Of a DNA stretch of 64,000 nucleotides, positions 26,173 through 34,426 are shown piece after piece (within the stretch, counting starts at the first letter, position 1; each line of letters starts with the position of its first letter). The position numbers and the translations under genes are program-made. Location of the stretch: NCBI RefSeq assembly GCF_963674635.1, contig NZ_OY771475.1, forward strand, positions 1,054,001 through 1,118,000, read 5' to 3'. The notes beneath the pieces are model-generated. The model searched no databases and was not told the origin of the DNA. It saw nothing but the letters and a program-made list of their open reading frames with translations. The DNA comes from Breoghania sp. GTDB taxonomy: Bacteria; Pseudomonadota; Alphaproteobacteria; Rhizobiales; Stappiaceae.

Positions 26173-27162
26173 TTAGTTCCCTTCGGCGGGTTCGATGAAA
26201 AGAATGTCGAGATCCCGCTGCGGCCAGAAATCCTTCTCGCTCAATTCCAGCGTGGATCGGGAAATGCGGCGAACCCCATCCAGGCAGAGAAAAGCGTAAT
26301 GGGCAGGACTTGCCGCTTCCACGGTGAGGTTGAACTTGCGGATCGGCCCGGACCAGTTCGCCCCGGTCTTCAGGATGTATTCCACCGTGGCACTCGTATA
26401 GGGCATGCCATATTCATCCTTCGTCCGCGGCTTGTTGATCTCGATGGAGGTCGCCAGATCATCGGATATGCAATAGGCGGCCTTTGCCTGTTGCGCCGTC
26501 TCGCCCTGCGGATCGCCGTATCCGAGCGGTGCGGCCACGCTGCGCCCCGCCACGGGCCTGTAACTGTGCTCGATCACCACCTCACGCCCCGCCGGAAAGG
26601 TCTGCTCCCAGTAATAGGTCGTGTGCATCGTCCAGCCGGCCTCCTCGTAGTCGAAATCATCGCGAAGAAGCCCGACCACCCGCAACTGTGCCTTCTGGTC
26701 CGGGGGCAAGGCCGCCAGGGCATCATGGGTGGAGGACTTGTAGGGCTCCAGCGGCAGGCCATATTCCCGCAGCATGGCGGTTCGATCCACGCCGAGCGCA
26801 ATCGCACGCTGGTCGAGCGCCATTTCGACAGGTTGCCCGTTCACCCTGGTGGCGAAGTCGATGAAGTTTACCGCGTCCTGATCGGGAAGAATGGGATTGC
26901 TGAAGTCGGTGATCGCTCCGATATCGGGAAGCGGAAAGGCCACAAGCGTGGTGATGTCCCTGTCGCTTTCATTGCGAAACACATAGCGCACGTCGATGCG
27001 CTCGGGCGTGATGTGGAGGTCTTCCTGCAACATCGCCACAGCCTCCTGCTGAACGAATTCCAACCCACCGGAGGCTATGGTGGCAGAGGTGTCATTGGCC
27101 TGCGCGCCAAGGGAAAACAGAAAAGCGGCGATGGTGATAAAATACGGATTGAGGCTCTTCAT
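26173..27162 (-). CDS. Exported DUF4424 protein
   Basis: 329 residues. A Sec signal peptide at about 1-22 ends after SLGAQA. The mature part matches the DUF4424 pattern: an N-terminal domain with DTSATIASGGLEF, EDLHITPERIDVRYVFRN and TTLVAFPLPDI, and a later THDALAALPPDQKAQLRVVG block. The function of this family is not known; proteins are periplasmic or surface-exposed and often occur alone. The ATG at 27162 is chosen because the signal peptide starts there and GAGGAT lies upstream. No clear operon partner is present. Confidence 0.8.
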   Translation of the reverse strand: MKSLNPYFITIAAFLFSLGAQANDTSATIASGGLEFVQQEAVAMLQEDLHITPERIDVRYVFRNESDRDITTLVAFPLPDIGAITDFSNPILPDQDAVNFIDFATRVNGQPVEMALDQRAIALGVDRTAMLREYGLPLEPYKSSTHDALAALPPDQKAQLRVVGLLRDDFDYEEAGWTMHTTYYWEQTFPAGREVVIEHSYRPVAGRSVAAPLGYGDPQGETAQQAKAAYCISDDLATSIEINKPRTKDEYGMPYTSATVEYILKTGANWSGPIRKFNLTVEAASPAHYAFLCLDGVRRISRSTLELSEKDFWPQRDLDILFIEPAEGN

Positions 27163-27393
27163 TCGATAATCCTCACGATGAAAAAGGGGTGGCTTGGGCG
27201 CCTGATCCGGTCGCCCATATTGCCCTGAAAAATCCCGTTTAACAGCCTGCATAAGTGCCGCGGGTGATAGGGGCGTCACTGCAAGCAGCGCCCCGCAACT
27301 GGCTGTCCGGGGGGTGATCTCTCCGGTCCGATGACACGTAAGGTATCACCCCCCCATAGCAAACCACCAAACACCGGGGGCCGAACGCAAAAC

Positions 27394-27417
27394 GGCGGAA
27401 CCTGTCCGGGTCCCGCC
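27394..27417 (-). terminator. Rho-independent terminator after Dpp-like binding protein
   Basis: Read on the minus strand, GGCGGGACC and GGTTCCGCC form a 9-bp stem (one GU pair) around a six-base loop, followed by GTTTT. It lies 39 bases after the stop at 27456. Confidence 0.75.
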
Positions 27418-27455
27418 GCTTTCTTCCGTCTCGCGCGATGTCGCTTACGCGCTCG

Positions 27456-29045
27456 CTACTCGATATCGACGCCGTAGAAATTGTGCGTGCCCATCGGGTG
27501 GATCTTGTAGCCCTTCACCTTCACGGCCATCGGCATGAAATCAACCGAATGGGCAATCGGAAGGATCGGAGCCTGATCGGCCACGATGACCTGCGCCTCT
27601 TCGTAAAGACTTGTTCGCTCAGCAACATCCGAGGTGATCTTCGCCTTCTGGATCAGCTCTTCATAGGGCTGATAACACCAGTTGGCCGTGTTGGATCCGC
27701 CAACGGAATCGCAGCCGAGAAGCACGGCGAGGAAGTTGTCGGGATCCCCGTTATCGCCGATCCAGCCCAGCAGCGCGGCGCCATCCCGATTGCGATCCCG
27801 CGCACGGCTCAGATACTCGCCCCACTCGTAGGAAACGATCTCTGCCTTGACGCCGACATTGGCGAGGTCAGCCTGCATCATTTCCGACATGCGGCGGGCA
27901 TTCGGGTTGTAGGCGCGCGAAACCGGCATGGCCCAGAGTTTCATTTCCAGGCCGGACGCACCGGCCTCCTCCAGCATCGCCTTTGCGGCGGCAGGGTCGA
28001 ATGGCGCGGGCTTCACATCCGCATTGTGCGACCAGATCGTGGGCGGCAGCGGCGTCGTCGCCATCTCGCCGGAGCCCTGATAGACCGCCTCAAGAATGGC
28101 CTGCTTGTCGATGGCCATGGTCAGCGCCTTGCGAACCTTGGGATTGTCGAACGGCGGCTGCAGGGTGTTGAAAGCAAGGTAGCCGAGGTTCAGCCCTTCC
28201 TGCTCCATCACGTTGATCGCCGGATCCTCCTGCATCAAGGCAAGGTCGGCCGGGTTCGGATAGGGCATGATATCGCATTCACCGGACTTCAGCCGCTGAT
28301 AGCGCACCGAGGCATCGGGGGTGATTGCGAAGATCAGGCTGTCGAGCGCAGGCGCACCGGCCCAATAGTCCTTGTTGCCGGCATAGCGAATGACCGAACC
28401 CTGCTTGTAGCCCACAAAGCGGAACGGACCGGTGCCGATGGGCTTCTGGTTCAACAGTTCCGGCGTTCCCGCAGCCATGAGCTGATCAGCATATTCCTTG
28501 GACTGGATGGTCGCGAAATCCATCGCCAGATTGGACAGCATCGGCGCTTCGGGACGGTTCAGCACCAGCTTGACCGTGTAATCGTCAACCTTGACGATGT
28601 CCTTGATCAGCTCATCGAGCCCCATTGCGCCAAAGTAGGTCCAGTTGCCACCGGCATACTTGTGGTACGGATCGTCCGCCAGACGCTGACGGTTGAAGCT
28701 GAAAAGCACATCGTCGGCATTGAAGTCACGAGTCGGCGTGAAGATGTCGCTGGAGTGGAATTTCACCCCTTTGCGAAGGTGGAACGTGAACTCCTTGCGA
28801 TCTTCGGAGACGTCCCAGCTTTCCGCCAATCCAGGTTCGACAAGCGTGGTGCCGATCTTGAACTCCACGAGCCGGTTGAAGACCGGGCGCGAGGATGCGT
28901 CAAACGTGGTGATCGAGGTATAAAGCGCGGCATCGAAGCCTTCCGGAGAGGCGTCGGAACAATAGACAAGCGTTTTTGCGCTTGCCGGGGCGACTGCAAG
29001 CGTCGTCGCCAGTGCCAGCAATCCCAGTCTTTTCTTTAGAAACAT
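27456..29045 (-). CDS. Dpp/Opp-type ABC substrate-binding protein, no linked permease
   Basis: 529-residue family 5 binding protein close to DppA. The signal peptide ends near APASAK. Family blocks are AESWDVSEDRKEFTFHLRKG, VKFHSSDIFTPTRDFNADDV and RKALTMAIDKQAILEAV. No ABC permease or ATPase is adjacent; the gene stands behind a serine hydrolase on the same strand (gap 132 bases) and ends with a terminator. It may deliver peptides to a Dpp transporter encoded elsewhere, or sense or scavenge products made by the hydrolase. Confidence 0.9.
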   Translation of the reverse strand: MFLKKRLGLLALATTLAVAPASAKTLVYCSDASPEGFDAALYTSITTFDASSRPVFNRLVEFKIGTTLVEPGLAESWDVSEDRKEFTFHLRKGVKFHSSDIFTPTRDFNADDVLFSFNRQRLADDPYHKYAGGNWTYFGAMGLDELIKDIVKVDDYTVKLVLNRPEAPMLSNLAMDFATIQSKEYADQLMAAGTPELLNQKPIGTGPFRFVGYKQGSVIRYAGNKDYWAGAPALDSLIFAITPDASVRYQRLKSGECDIMPYPNPADLALMQEDPAINVMEQEGLNLGYLAFNTLQPPFDNPKVRKALTMAIDKQAILEAVYQGSGEMATTPLPPTIWSHNADVKPAPFDPAAAKAMLEEAGASGLEMKLWAMPVSRAYNPNARRMSEMMQADLANVGVKAEIVSYEWGEYLSRARDRNRDGAALLGWIGDNGDPDNFLAVLLGCDSVGGSNTANWCYQPYEELIQKAKITSDVAERTSLYEEAQVIVADQAPILPIAHSVDFMPMAVKVKGYKIHPMGTHNFYGVDIE

Positions 29046-29177
29046 GAATTTCTCCGTTTCTTGTTCAGGAAGGTCATTTCAGGACAGAAGACCAAGGTCC
29101 CGAGGAAGAGGACACCGGTCGCATTACGCCCAATCGGCGTTGAGAAAAAGGGGAATAACGATCCCCCAAGCCACTCG

Positions 29178-30101
29178 TCAGTGGGCATCAACAAGCAATT
29201 TTGCGAGAACCTCGCCGATCAGCGGAAAGACCCTCGGTCCGTTGTCGCTGATCTGCTCCCCTCTAGTCATAATCGACAGTATGACCGGAGCGGCATCGGG
29301 CATTGCGACGCGCATCAAATCGTGGCGGTAAAAGGATGTGCGCGGATCCCCGGTCCACGGTGTGAAACCGGCCTTGCTCCATATGTCTGCCTCGCCCGGT
29401 ATCCCGGCTCCCAGATACTCGGCCAACTGATAGGCAGGCAGGCTTGCATCAGGGCCGACGCGATCGCGCTTCAGGGTGTCCTGGGCGCGCTTGCGGCTGG
29501 TGTCGTGCAAGGGAAGCTCGCCGCAGAACAGCTCATGGAAAAGCCGGGCGCAGGCATGAGGGGTCAACGAATTGAGATAACTGCCGTCAGCACCGGCCAA
29601 TTGCGCTTCCCGACCATAGCGAATGTCGCCGTTCAGCTTCTGATTGAGATTGCAGCCGGACCATTCAGGCCATCCCAGATCAGCGAAGACCCGGTTCACG
29701 CCTTCTCGCTGTTCTTCCCAGATCGCATACTCTTCACGACCCAGATAGGTGTCGCCGGTCGTGCCGGTCACGAAATCGATCACGTAATTCGTGGCGGTGT
29801 TGGAGGACCACTTGATCATGTCGCGGATCGCATCATCGAGATCGACCGGCGGCGAGACCCTTTCGTCTTCCAGAATTTTGAGCACATGGATCAGATGAAA
29901 GGCCTTCACCAGGCTGCAGGGATAGCAATGCCAGTCGCCGTTATGGGCGTAGCCCGCGGGCGCCTTTCCTTTGCCCGTCTCGCGCAAGGCCACGAAGCCG
30001 AAACCGTCCTCGGTAATGCCATCTGCGCCAAAACGTTCAAGAATCGTCGCTTTTACGGTCTCACAGCGTTCGCTCCAGCCGCTGTCGGTGAGGTAGAACA
30101 T
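29178..30101 (-). CDS. Serine hydrolase of the beta-lactamase/penicillin-binding fold
   Basis: 307 residues without a signal peptide, so predicted cytosolic. YPCSLVKAFHL carries the SxxK nucleophile and base (Ser-Leu-Val-Lys). KWSSNTATNYVID gives an SxN-like second motif, and SKAGFTPW a KTG-like third motif with Ala for Thr. These match class A beta-lactamase-related amidases and peptidases; a true beta-lactamase would need export. The start is taken at the ATG at 30101. It is divergent from a LysR regulator and precedes a peptide-binding protein gene. The substrate is not known; a D-amino acid amide, peptide or lactam is plausible. Confidence 0.8.
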   Translation of the reverse strand: MFYLTDSGWSERCETVKATILERFGADGITEDGFGFVALRETGKGKAPAGYAHNGDWHCYPCSLVKAFHLIHVLKILEDERVSPPVDLDDAIRDMIKWSSNTATNYVIDFVTGTTGDTYLGREEYAIWEEQREGVNRVFADLGWPEWSGCNLNQKLNGDIRYGREAQLAGADGSYLNSLTPHACARLFHELFCGELPLHDTSRKRAQDTLKRDRVGPDASLPAYQLAEYLGAGIPGEADIWSKAGFTPWTGDPRTSFYRHDLMRVAMPDAAPVILSIMTRGEQISDNGPRVFPLIGEVLAKLLVDAH

Positions 30102-30210
30102 GGTAACTGGCCGCTTTCCTGGTTTTCCGCGGGCCTGATCCGCCCGCAATTCAGGCTTGATATTAGAGGCGGCTCACATCCATAAACAAAATCAATAAAA
30201 AGCGGCCTGC

Positions 30211-30226
30211 TATCAGTGAGCTGATA
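30211..30226. promoter_or_regulatory. Palindrome touching the LysR start codon
   Basis: TATCAG-TGAG-CTGATA is a perfect 6-bp dyad with the LysR-type T-N11-A spacing. It ends one base before the ATG at 30227 and occupies the place of the ribosome site, which suggests autoregulation. Confidence 0.55.
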
Positions 30227-31108
30227 ATGAATCTTCGAGAAATGGAACTGTTTGGTACGCTCATGCGCGTCGGAACGACCACCGAGACAGCGCGGGTTCT
30301 GGGAATTTCTCAGCCCGGCGTGAGTGCGCAGCTGAAGCGGCTGGAAAGCCGGCTGGGCATTTCCCTGTTCCAGCGCACGGGAAACAGGCTGGAGCCGACG
30401 GCGGAGGCACTGGAAATCTACGAGCAGGCAAAGCCGATCTTTGCCACGCAGGCGCGGATAAGGTCACGCCTACCCGCCATGCGGGATCGATATGCGGAAC
30501 CCGTGATTATCGCGGCAACGCCCATATTGGTGGAGTGGTATCTTGGTCCGGCCCTCGTGGCGGCGGGCTATGATAATTGGAAGAAGACGCTCGAGATCCG
30601 GATCCACGATCCGGTCGAGGACCTGCGTTCTCGCATTGCCGATATTGGCCTGCAGATGGCCGTACCTCCGAAGGTGGAGTTTCATGCCCATATGGTCGGG
30701 AGCAGCGCCCTTGTTGCCGTGATGCGCGAAGGACACGAGCTGGCCGCACGAAAGCGGCTTTCGTGTTCGGACATCGCCTCTCATCCATTGGTCTGTTACG
30801 ACGCCGACTGGTCCCCCATGGGCTCATCCATTCGCGATGCCTTTCAGGGCGGCGGCCTCACATATGAACCATCCTGCACGGTGCCCTTTTGTGCGAATGT
30901 GTGCGCGCTGGTGCTCAGTTGCGGCGGGATCGGGATCGTGGACGAAATGACCGCGCGCGGTTACGAGCGCGCGGGCATAATCTGGCGGCCTGTCCACGAT
31001 ATTCCAGATATCTCGATCATCGCGTTCCATCGCCGCAACGAGCCGTTGCGCTCGGTCACGCAGGATCTTTTGAACCGGATCCTGGCGGTCGGCGAAAACG
31101 AGGGATGA
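30227..31108 (+). CDS. LysR-family transcriptional regulator
   Basis: 293 residues. The winged helix is LREMELFGTLMRVGTTTETA followed by RVLGISQPGVSAQLKRLESRLG; the rest is an effector-binding domain. It is divergent from the serine hydrolase and binding-protein pair, with 125 bases between start codons, and is their likely regulator. A perfect palindrome abuts its start codon, so it probably controls itself as well. Its stop lies 12 bases from the convergent cytochrome b gene. Confidence 0.9.
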   Translation: MNLREMELFGTLMRVGTTTETARVLGISQPGVSAQLKRLESRLGISLFQRTGNRLEPTAEALEIYEQAKPIFATQARIRSRLPAMRDRYAEPVIIAATPILVEWYLGPALVAAGYDNWKKTLEIRIHDPVEDLRSRIADIGLQMAVPPKVEFHAHMVGSSALVAVMREGHELAARKRLSCSDIASHPLVCYDADWSPMGSSIRDAFQGGGLTYEPSCTVPFCANVCALVLSCGGIGIVDEMTARGYERAGIIWRPVHDIPDISIIAFHRRNEPLRSVTQDLLNRILAVGENEG

Positions 31109-31120
31109 GCCACAAGGAGC

Positions 31121-31774
31121 TCACCCCTTCAGGCGATGCGGCTCTGAGGTCTCAAGATAGGCCTCCTCTTCCTGCGTCAGATCGATCGTGTCCACACCGG
31201 TGATCATCGGGCGGACATGCTCGAAAAAGTGCCCAACCGTCAGCAGATAGACGTGGATCAGGACGAAGCTGACAATCATGTAGCCCGCGATCAGGTGGAG
31301 GCTCGCTATCAGTTCGAGCTTGGCGGACGCATTCGGCGTCGATTGCCAGAACTCGTAAGTCAGATAGGCGATGCCGGTGATCCACATGGTCGGGAAGAGA
31401 ACCAGCTTCAGCCCCAGATAGGCCAGCACCTGAAGTGGGTTGTGCTTGCGCCAGAACCCCTTGTGATAGGGGTGCGCTTCGCACTTGAAGACGCCATAGG
31501 CGTAGTAGCGGATGACCGGCCAGAGGCCCGAAATATCCGGCACGTAGTGACGCCAGGTCCCCGTGGTCAGATGCCAGAAGATCGCGAAGACCCAAAGGGC
31601 TATCAGACAAAGGGCGGAAATGGTGTGGAGGGTGACCGCCTGACCGAAATACAGGGCATGATGCAGCCCGTGGACACCGAGCCCCGAGAACATCAGCGTC
31701 ACGATGAGCAGCGCCTGCGTCCAGTGCCAGAAGCGTTCGAACCGCGTGAAGATCTTGACCTTGCGCTCAGCCAT
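31121..31774 (-). CDS. Membrane cytochrome b (thiosulfate/tetrathionate reductase type)
   Basis: 217 residues with four to five membrane helices. Histidines suited to bind two b hemes appear in ERFWHWTQALL, TLHTISALCL, LIASLHLIAGY and VLIHVYLLTVGHFF. This is the Ni/Fe-hydrogenase or thiosulfate-reductase type cytochrome b fold, which links the quinone pool to periplasmic redox proteins. It overlaps the octaheme cytochrome gene by eight bases, so the two proteins are likely partners: the cytochrome b passes quinol electrons to, or takes them from, the octaheme protein. Confidence 0.85.
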   Translation of the reverse strand: MAERKVKIFTRFERFWHWTQALLIVTLMFSGLGVHGLHHALYFGQAVTLHTISALCLIALWVFAIFWHLTTGTWRHYVPDISGLWPVIRYYAYGVFKCEAHPYHKGFWRKHNPLQVLAYLGLKLVLFPTMWITGIAYLTYEFWQSTPNASAKLELIASLHLIAGYMIVSFVLIHVYLLTVGHFFEHVRPMITGVDTIDLTQEEEAYLETSEPHRLKG

Positions 31775-33446
31775 TTGCCTTCCTCCCGCACCGCACGAGA
31801 CGCACGACCATGTGACCCAGCAGGCCGATCATCACAAACAACAGGATTCCGAGCCCGATCTTCGTCGCGTCGGAGAACGGGGCCGCTCCCGGGATGTAGA
31901 GCCCGGGCACATCAGAAAGCCGCCCGTCCTTCGAATGACACTCACCACACTTCAGCGCATCCTCCTTGGGAGCGACCATATGGGTGATCGGCCAGTACAT
32001 GAAGGTATCGACAAAGCCGAACTCACCCGAATAGGGCACCCCCATGTAGTCCATCCCTGCCTTGATCGACTTGGCCCAATCAAAGTTCGTCCAGAAGGCG
32101 GTCGTGGTGTCCGGCCCATAGACCTTGTTGTAGACAAGGTGGTTGAGCTTCTTGTCGTAGGCTTGCCGTCCCACCATCCGCTTGAAGGGCCAGATCCGGG
32201 CATCGGGATCGTTGGCTGACCCGGAGATCGCGTTGATCTCGACGACCTTGGTCGGGTCGATCGTGTCGCCGGCCAATGTGTAGCTCACCTCGCCATCGAA
32301 CCAGGCGTAGTAAGGCACGACATTCTCGCCCCACTCGAAATCGCCCTTCGTGGACAGATAGGTGTGAAGATGCTTGCCGTCGCTCTGCACGAAGTTCTCT
32401 TCGTGATAGGGCTTGCCATCCTTCAGCTTGCCGCCAGTCGACCAGTCCCACGCGGTCTTGGTCGCCACGCCGCCGCGCGCGAAAGACGGGATATGACAGG
32501 TCTGGCAGGCGATCCGGTCGGTGTGGTGGTTGAGCTTGGTGGCGATGATCGAGTTGCCCGGATGGGGCTTCGTGCCGTGACAGGATTCACAGCTTGCCGC
32601 CTCCCGCGAGGCTCCGGGTCCGCCGCGTCCCGTCGTATCCTTCGCCACCACGTCGTAACGACTGCCCGCGGTCTTGTGCGAATGGGTGACATGGCAGGTT
32701 GAGCAGGCAAAATTCGCACCGTCTTTGGCCATATGAACGTCCACGGAACGCTCCGGTGCCATGAGGGCGGACGAGAGATCGCCGTGTTTCACATTATCGC
32801 CGCCGCCGCCGTAGAAATGGCATTGGCCGCAATTCTCGCGCCCCGGAGCACCAACGCTCCTGGCGGCGACGGACAAGTCGATGGGGGTGGCTTGCTCGCC
32901 CGTGATCGTCTTCGAACCGTCTTTGAAGGGGGCGACGGCGGGACGTCCGGCCTGATTGTCCAGCTTGGCATAGAGCTCTTTGTCGGCATGACAGACGAGA
33001 CAATCCACCGCCGTTTCATCGGCAGGTGGCGGTTCGCGCATATCGTCCCAGCCATATCCGATATGACAGCTGGTGCACCGAGGCTCGTTGCTCGCGACAT
33101 TGCCGCAGAACGCGTTGATCACGTTTCTTTTGCCAAGAGTCTGGCCGGTCCGGGCGTGCTTGTAGTCCCATGTCCAGTGCAGCGATCCCTGAACCTGTTT
33201 GCCGGCTTCGTTGTGGCAGGTCAGGCAGGCCTTCGTGACGTCCTGTCCGCTGGCGAACGGTCCATTGAGAATTTTGAACTTGGAATGGTCGGCCGTGCTG
33301 TCGCTGGCTGCCTCTTCCGGGGCAGGCTCCTGCGCGCCAGACTGAGAGGTGAAAAGCGGGGCCCCAAAGGCCAGAACCAATGCGAGCATCCCCAAGAGGC
33401 TCCGCGCATCGATCAAACGAGAGATATTCCTGACGATCCCGGTCAT
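31767..33446 (-). CDS. Membrane-anchored octaheme c-type cytochrome, tetrathionate reductase family
   Basis: 559 residues with a signal peptide (about 1-38), eight CxxCH heme sites (Cys74, 124, 149, 206, 248, 286, 314, 500) and a C-terminal helix at about 528-548. The order RCTSCHIGYGWDD, VDCLVCH, NCGQCHFYGGGGDNVKHGDL matches the octaheme tetrathionate reductase (OTR/TIGR04315-like) family. Shewanella OTR reduces tetrathionate and also nitrite and hydroxylamine in vitro through a lysine-ligated heme; here all eight sites read CxxCH, including the first (CLTCH). GGGGG lies before the ATG. The C-terminal anchor and the coupled cytochrome b suggest a quinone-linked respiratory enzyme. Confidence 0.88.
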   Translation of the reverse strand: MTGIVRNISRLIDARSLLGMLALVLAFGAPLFTSQSGAQEPAPEEAASDSTADHSKFKILNGPFASGQDVTKACLTCHNEAGKQVQGSLHWTWDYKHARTGQTLGKRNVINAFCGNVASNEPRCTSCHIGYGWDDMREPPPADETAVDCLVCHADKELYAKLDNQAGRPAVAPFKDGSKTITGEQATPIDLSVAARSVGAPGRENCGQCHFYGGGGDNVKHGDLSSALMAPERSVDVHMAKDGANFACSTCHVTHSHKTAGSRYDVVAKDTTGRGGPGASREAASCESCHGTKPHPGNSIIATKLNHHTDRIACQTCHIPSFARGGVATKTAWDWSTGGKLKDGKPYHEENFVQSDGKHLHTYLSTKGDFEWGENVVPYYAWFDGEVSYTLAGDTIDPTKVVEINAISGSANDPDARIWPFKRMVGRQAYDKKLNHLVYNKVYGPDTTTAFWTNFDWAKSIKAGMDYMGVPYSGEFGFVDTFMYWPITHMVAPKEDALKCGECHSKDGRLSDVPGLYIPGAAPFSDATKIGLGILLFVMIGLLGHMVVRLVRCGRKANG

Positions 33447-34221
33447 TGGTGCCCCCTGCTTTCAATCCGAATTGCCAGCCTGAACGCGTTGAGCGGAACA
33501 CTTTGAAATTGCATGACGCCCCCTCCCGGATCGTGTGCCAACCCGGTGCAGTCGGGTCCAATAAGACAAACTCTAAATAGGTCATCGCGAAGAGGTTTCT
33601 TCTTCGCGGATTTTTCAAGGATCTGCCTGCTCCTTATCTCAATTCGATCATGCGGAGCGGATATTCAGCATTGAAAATAATCAATTACGACGCAGCGGCA
33701 GATGCCAATGTTGCAGCAAGGCCAGCAGCAACGTGACGTCGCAGAAGGCTGGAAACTGATTCAGAATAGCGCCATTTCCGCCATGAACAGGACGGCGGCA
33801 AACCTCAGTCCCGAAAGGACTGCGGTCATCTGTCGGTCTCATCGTTCAATGCAGCGGGTTTGCTCCGAGATCGGCGAATGCGCGCGATCTGGCATGGGAC
33901 AGACGTTCAAGACGCGTCCGCTCGGGGGCCTCACATGTCAAAGCGGAATGAAATGAGGCAATTGCCCGCCCTGAAACACCGTCGCGAGGCAACGTCCAGA
34001 CCCGAAAGGCACGTCCCGCTTATATGGGTCTGCAATGACGGTGGCGAACGCGTCAGCGAATTTGCGAACCGACTTCCGCGCGGGCCATTCATGTGGCTTC
34101 CGGCGAAACAAGGCATGGACCATCGATCTCATCCCCTCGCGCAATCTCGCCCCAGAAGAGCGAGATCCACTTCACACAAGGAGAATTACCACCAACGGAA
34201 TCATATGCTTGGTGAGAGCAA
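33447..34221. other. 775-base gap upstream of octaheme gene
   Basis: I see no supportable gene. Short frames (for example 33702-33956 on the plus strand) show no family pattern or ribosome site. The left part should hold the promoter of the octaheme operon and contains an FNR-like box (33671-33684). A small hairpin CAGTCC-CGAAA-GGACTG lies at 33806-33822 without a T-run. Confidence 0.5.
33671..33684. promoter_or_regulatory. FNR/FixK-type box
   Basis: TTGAAAATAATCAA differs by one base from the FNR consensus TTGAT-N4-ATCAA. It lies 225 bases upstream of the octaheme cytochrome start, so the transcript would have a long leader. Control by an oxygen-responsive CRP/FNR-family protein fits a respiratory module. 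Confidence 0.55.
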
Positions 34222-34311
34222 TGGCGGAAGAGGTGGGATTCGAACCCACGAGACGGTCACCCGCCTGCCGGTTTTCAAGACCGGTGCCTTCAACCACTCG
34301 GCCACTCTTCC
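34222..34311 (-). tRNA. tRNA-Ser (UGA anticodon)
   Basis: Read on the minus strand the gene starts GGAAGAGTGGCCGAG and ends CTCTTCCG-CCA with the CCA encoded. The acceptor arms pair fully, the TGA anticodon lies in the loop CTTGAAA of a CCGG-stemmed arm, the long variable arm is class II, and GGTTCGAATCC forms the T loop. The length of 90 bases is right for serine. Confidence 0.97.
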
Positions 34312-34321
34312 GAAAATCGTC

Positions 34322-34339
34322 GCCCCTCCTTTGAGGGGC
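34322..34339 (-). terminator. Putative terminator after ftcR
   Basis: A perfect stem GCCCCTC/GAGGGGC with a four-base loop lies about 88 bases after the ftcR stop. On the minus strand it is followed within five bases by GATTTTCG. The T-run is short, and the hairpin also lies just before the tRNA-Ser gene. Confidence 0.45.
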
Positions 34340-34426
34340 TGGAGCCCGCTTGTCAAGCAGGAGGCAGAGCGACAGACCTCGGACAGGCCCAAGCGGGAAG
34401 AACACCTCCGCATCCGGTCCGAGAAT

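Noticed and set aside
27438..29039. 533-residue open frame on the plus strand
   Set aside because: It mirrors the binding-protein gene on the minus strand, whose signal peptide and family blocks are clear; the terminator at 27394 also reads on the minus strand.
29178..30101. Antibiotic-resistance beta-lactamase
   Set aside because: The protein keeps SxxK but lacks a signal peptide and has KAG instead of KTG; context points to a metabolic hydrolase.
31767..33446. Octaheme hydroxylamine oxidoreductase
   Set aside because: The heme spacing and the NCGQCHFYGGGGDNVKHG stretch match the tetrathionate reductase family, and the tyrosine cross-link pattern of hydroxylamine oxidoreductase is not seen.
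33447..34311. tRNA-Ser as attachment site of an integrated element
   Set aside because: No integrase, no repeat of the tRNA 3' end and no phage or plasmid genes are seen on either side; the octaheme module looks like ordinary chromosome.
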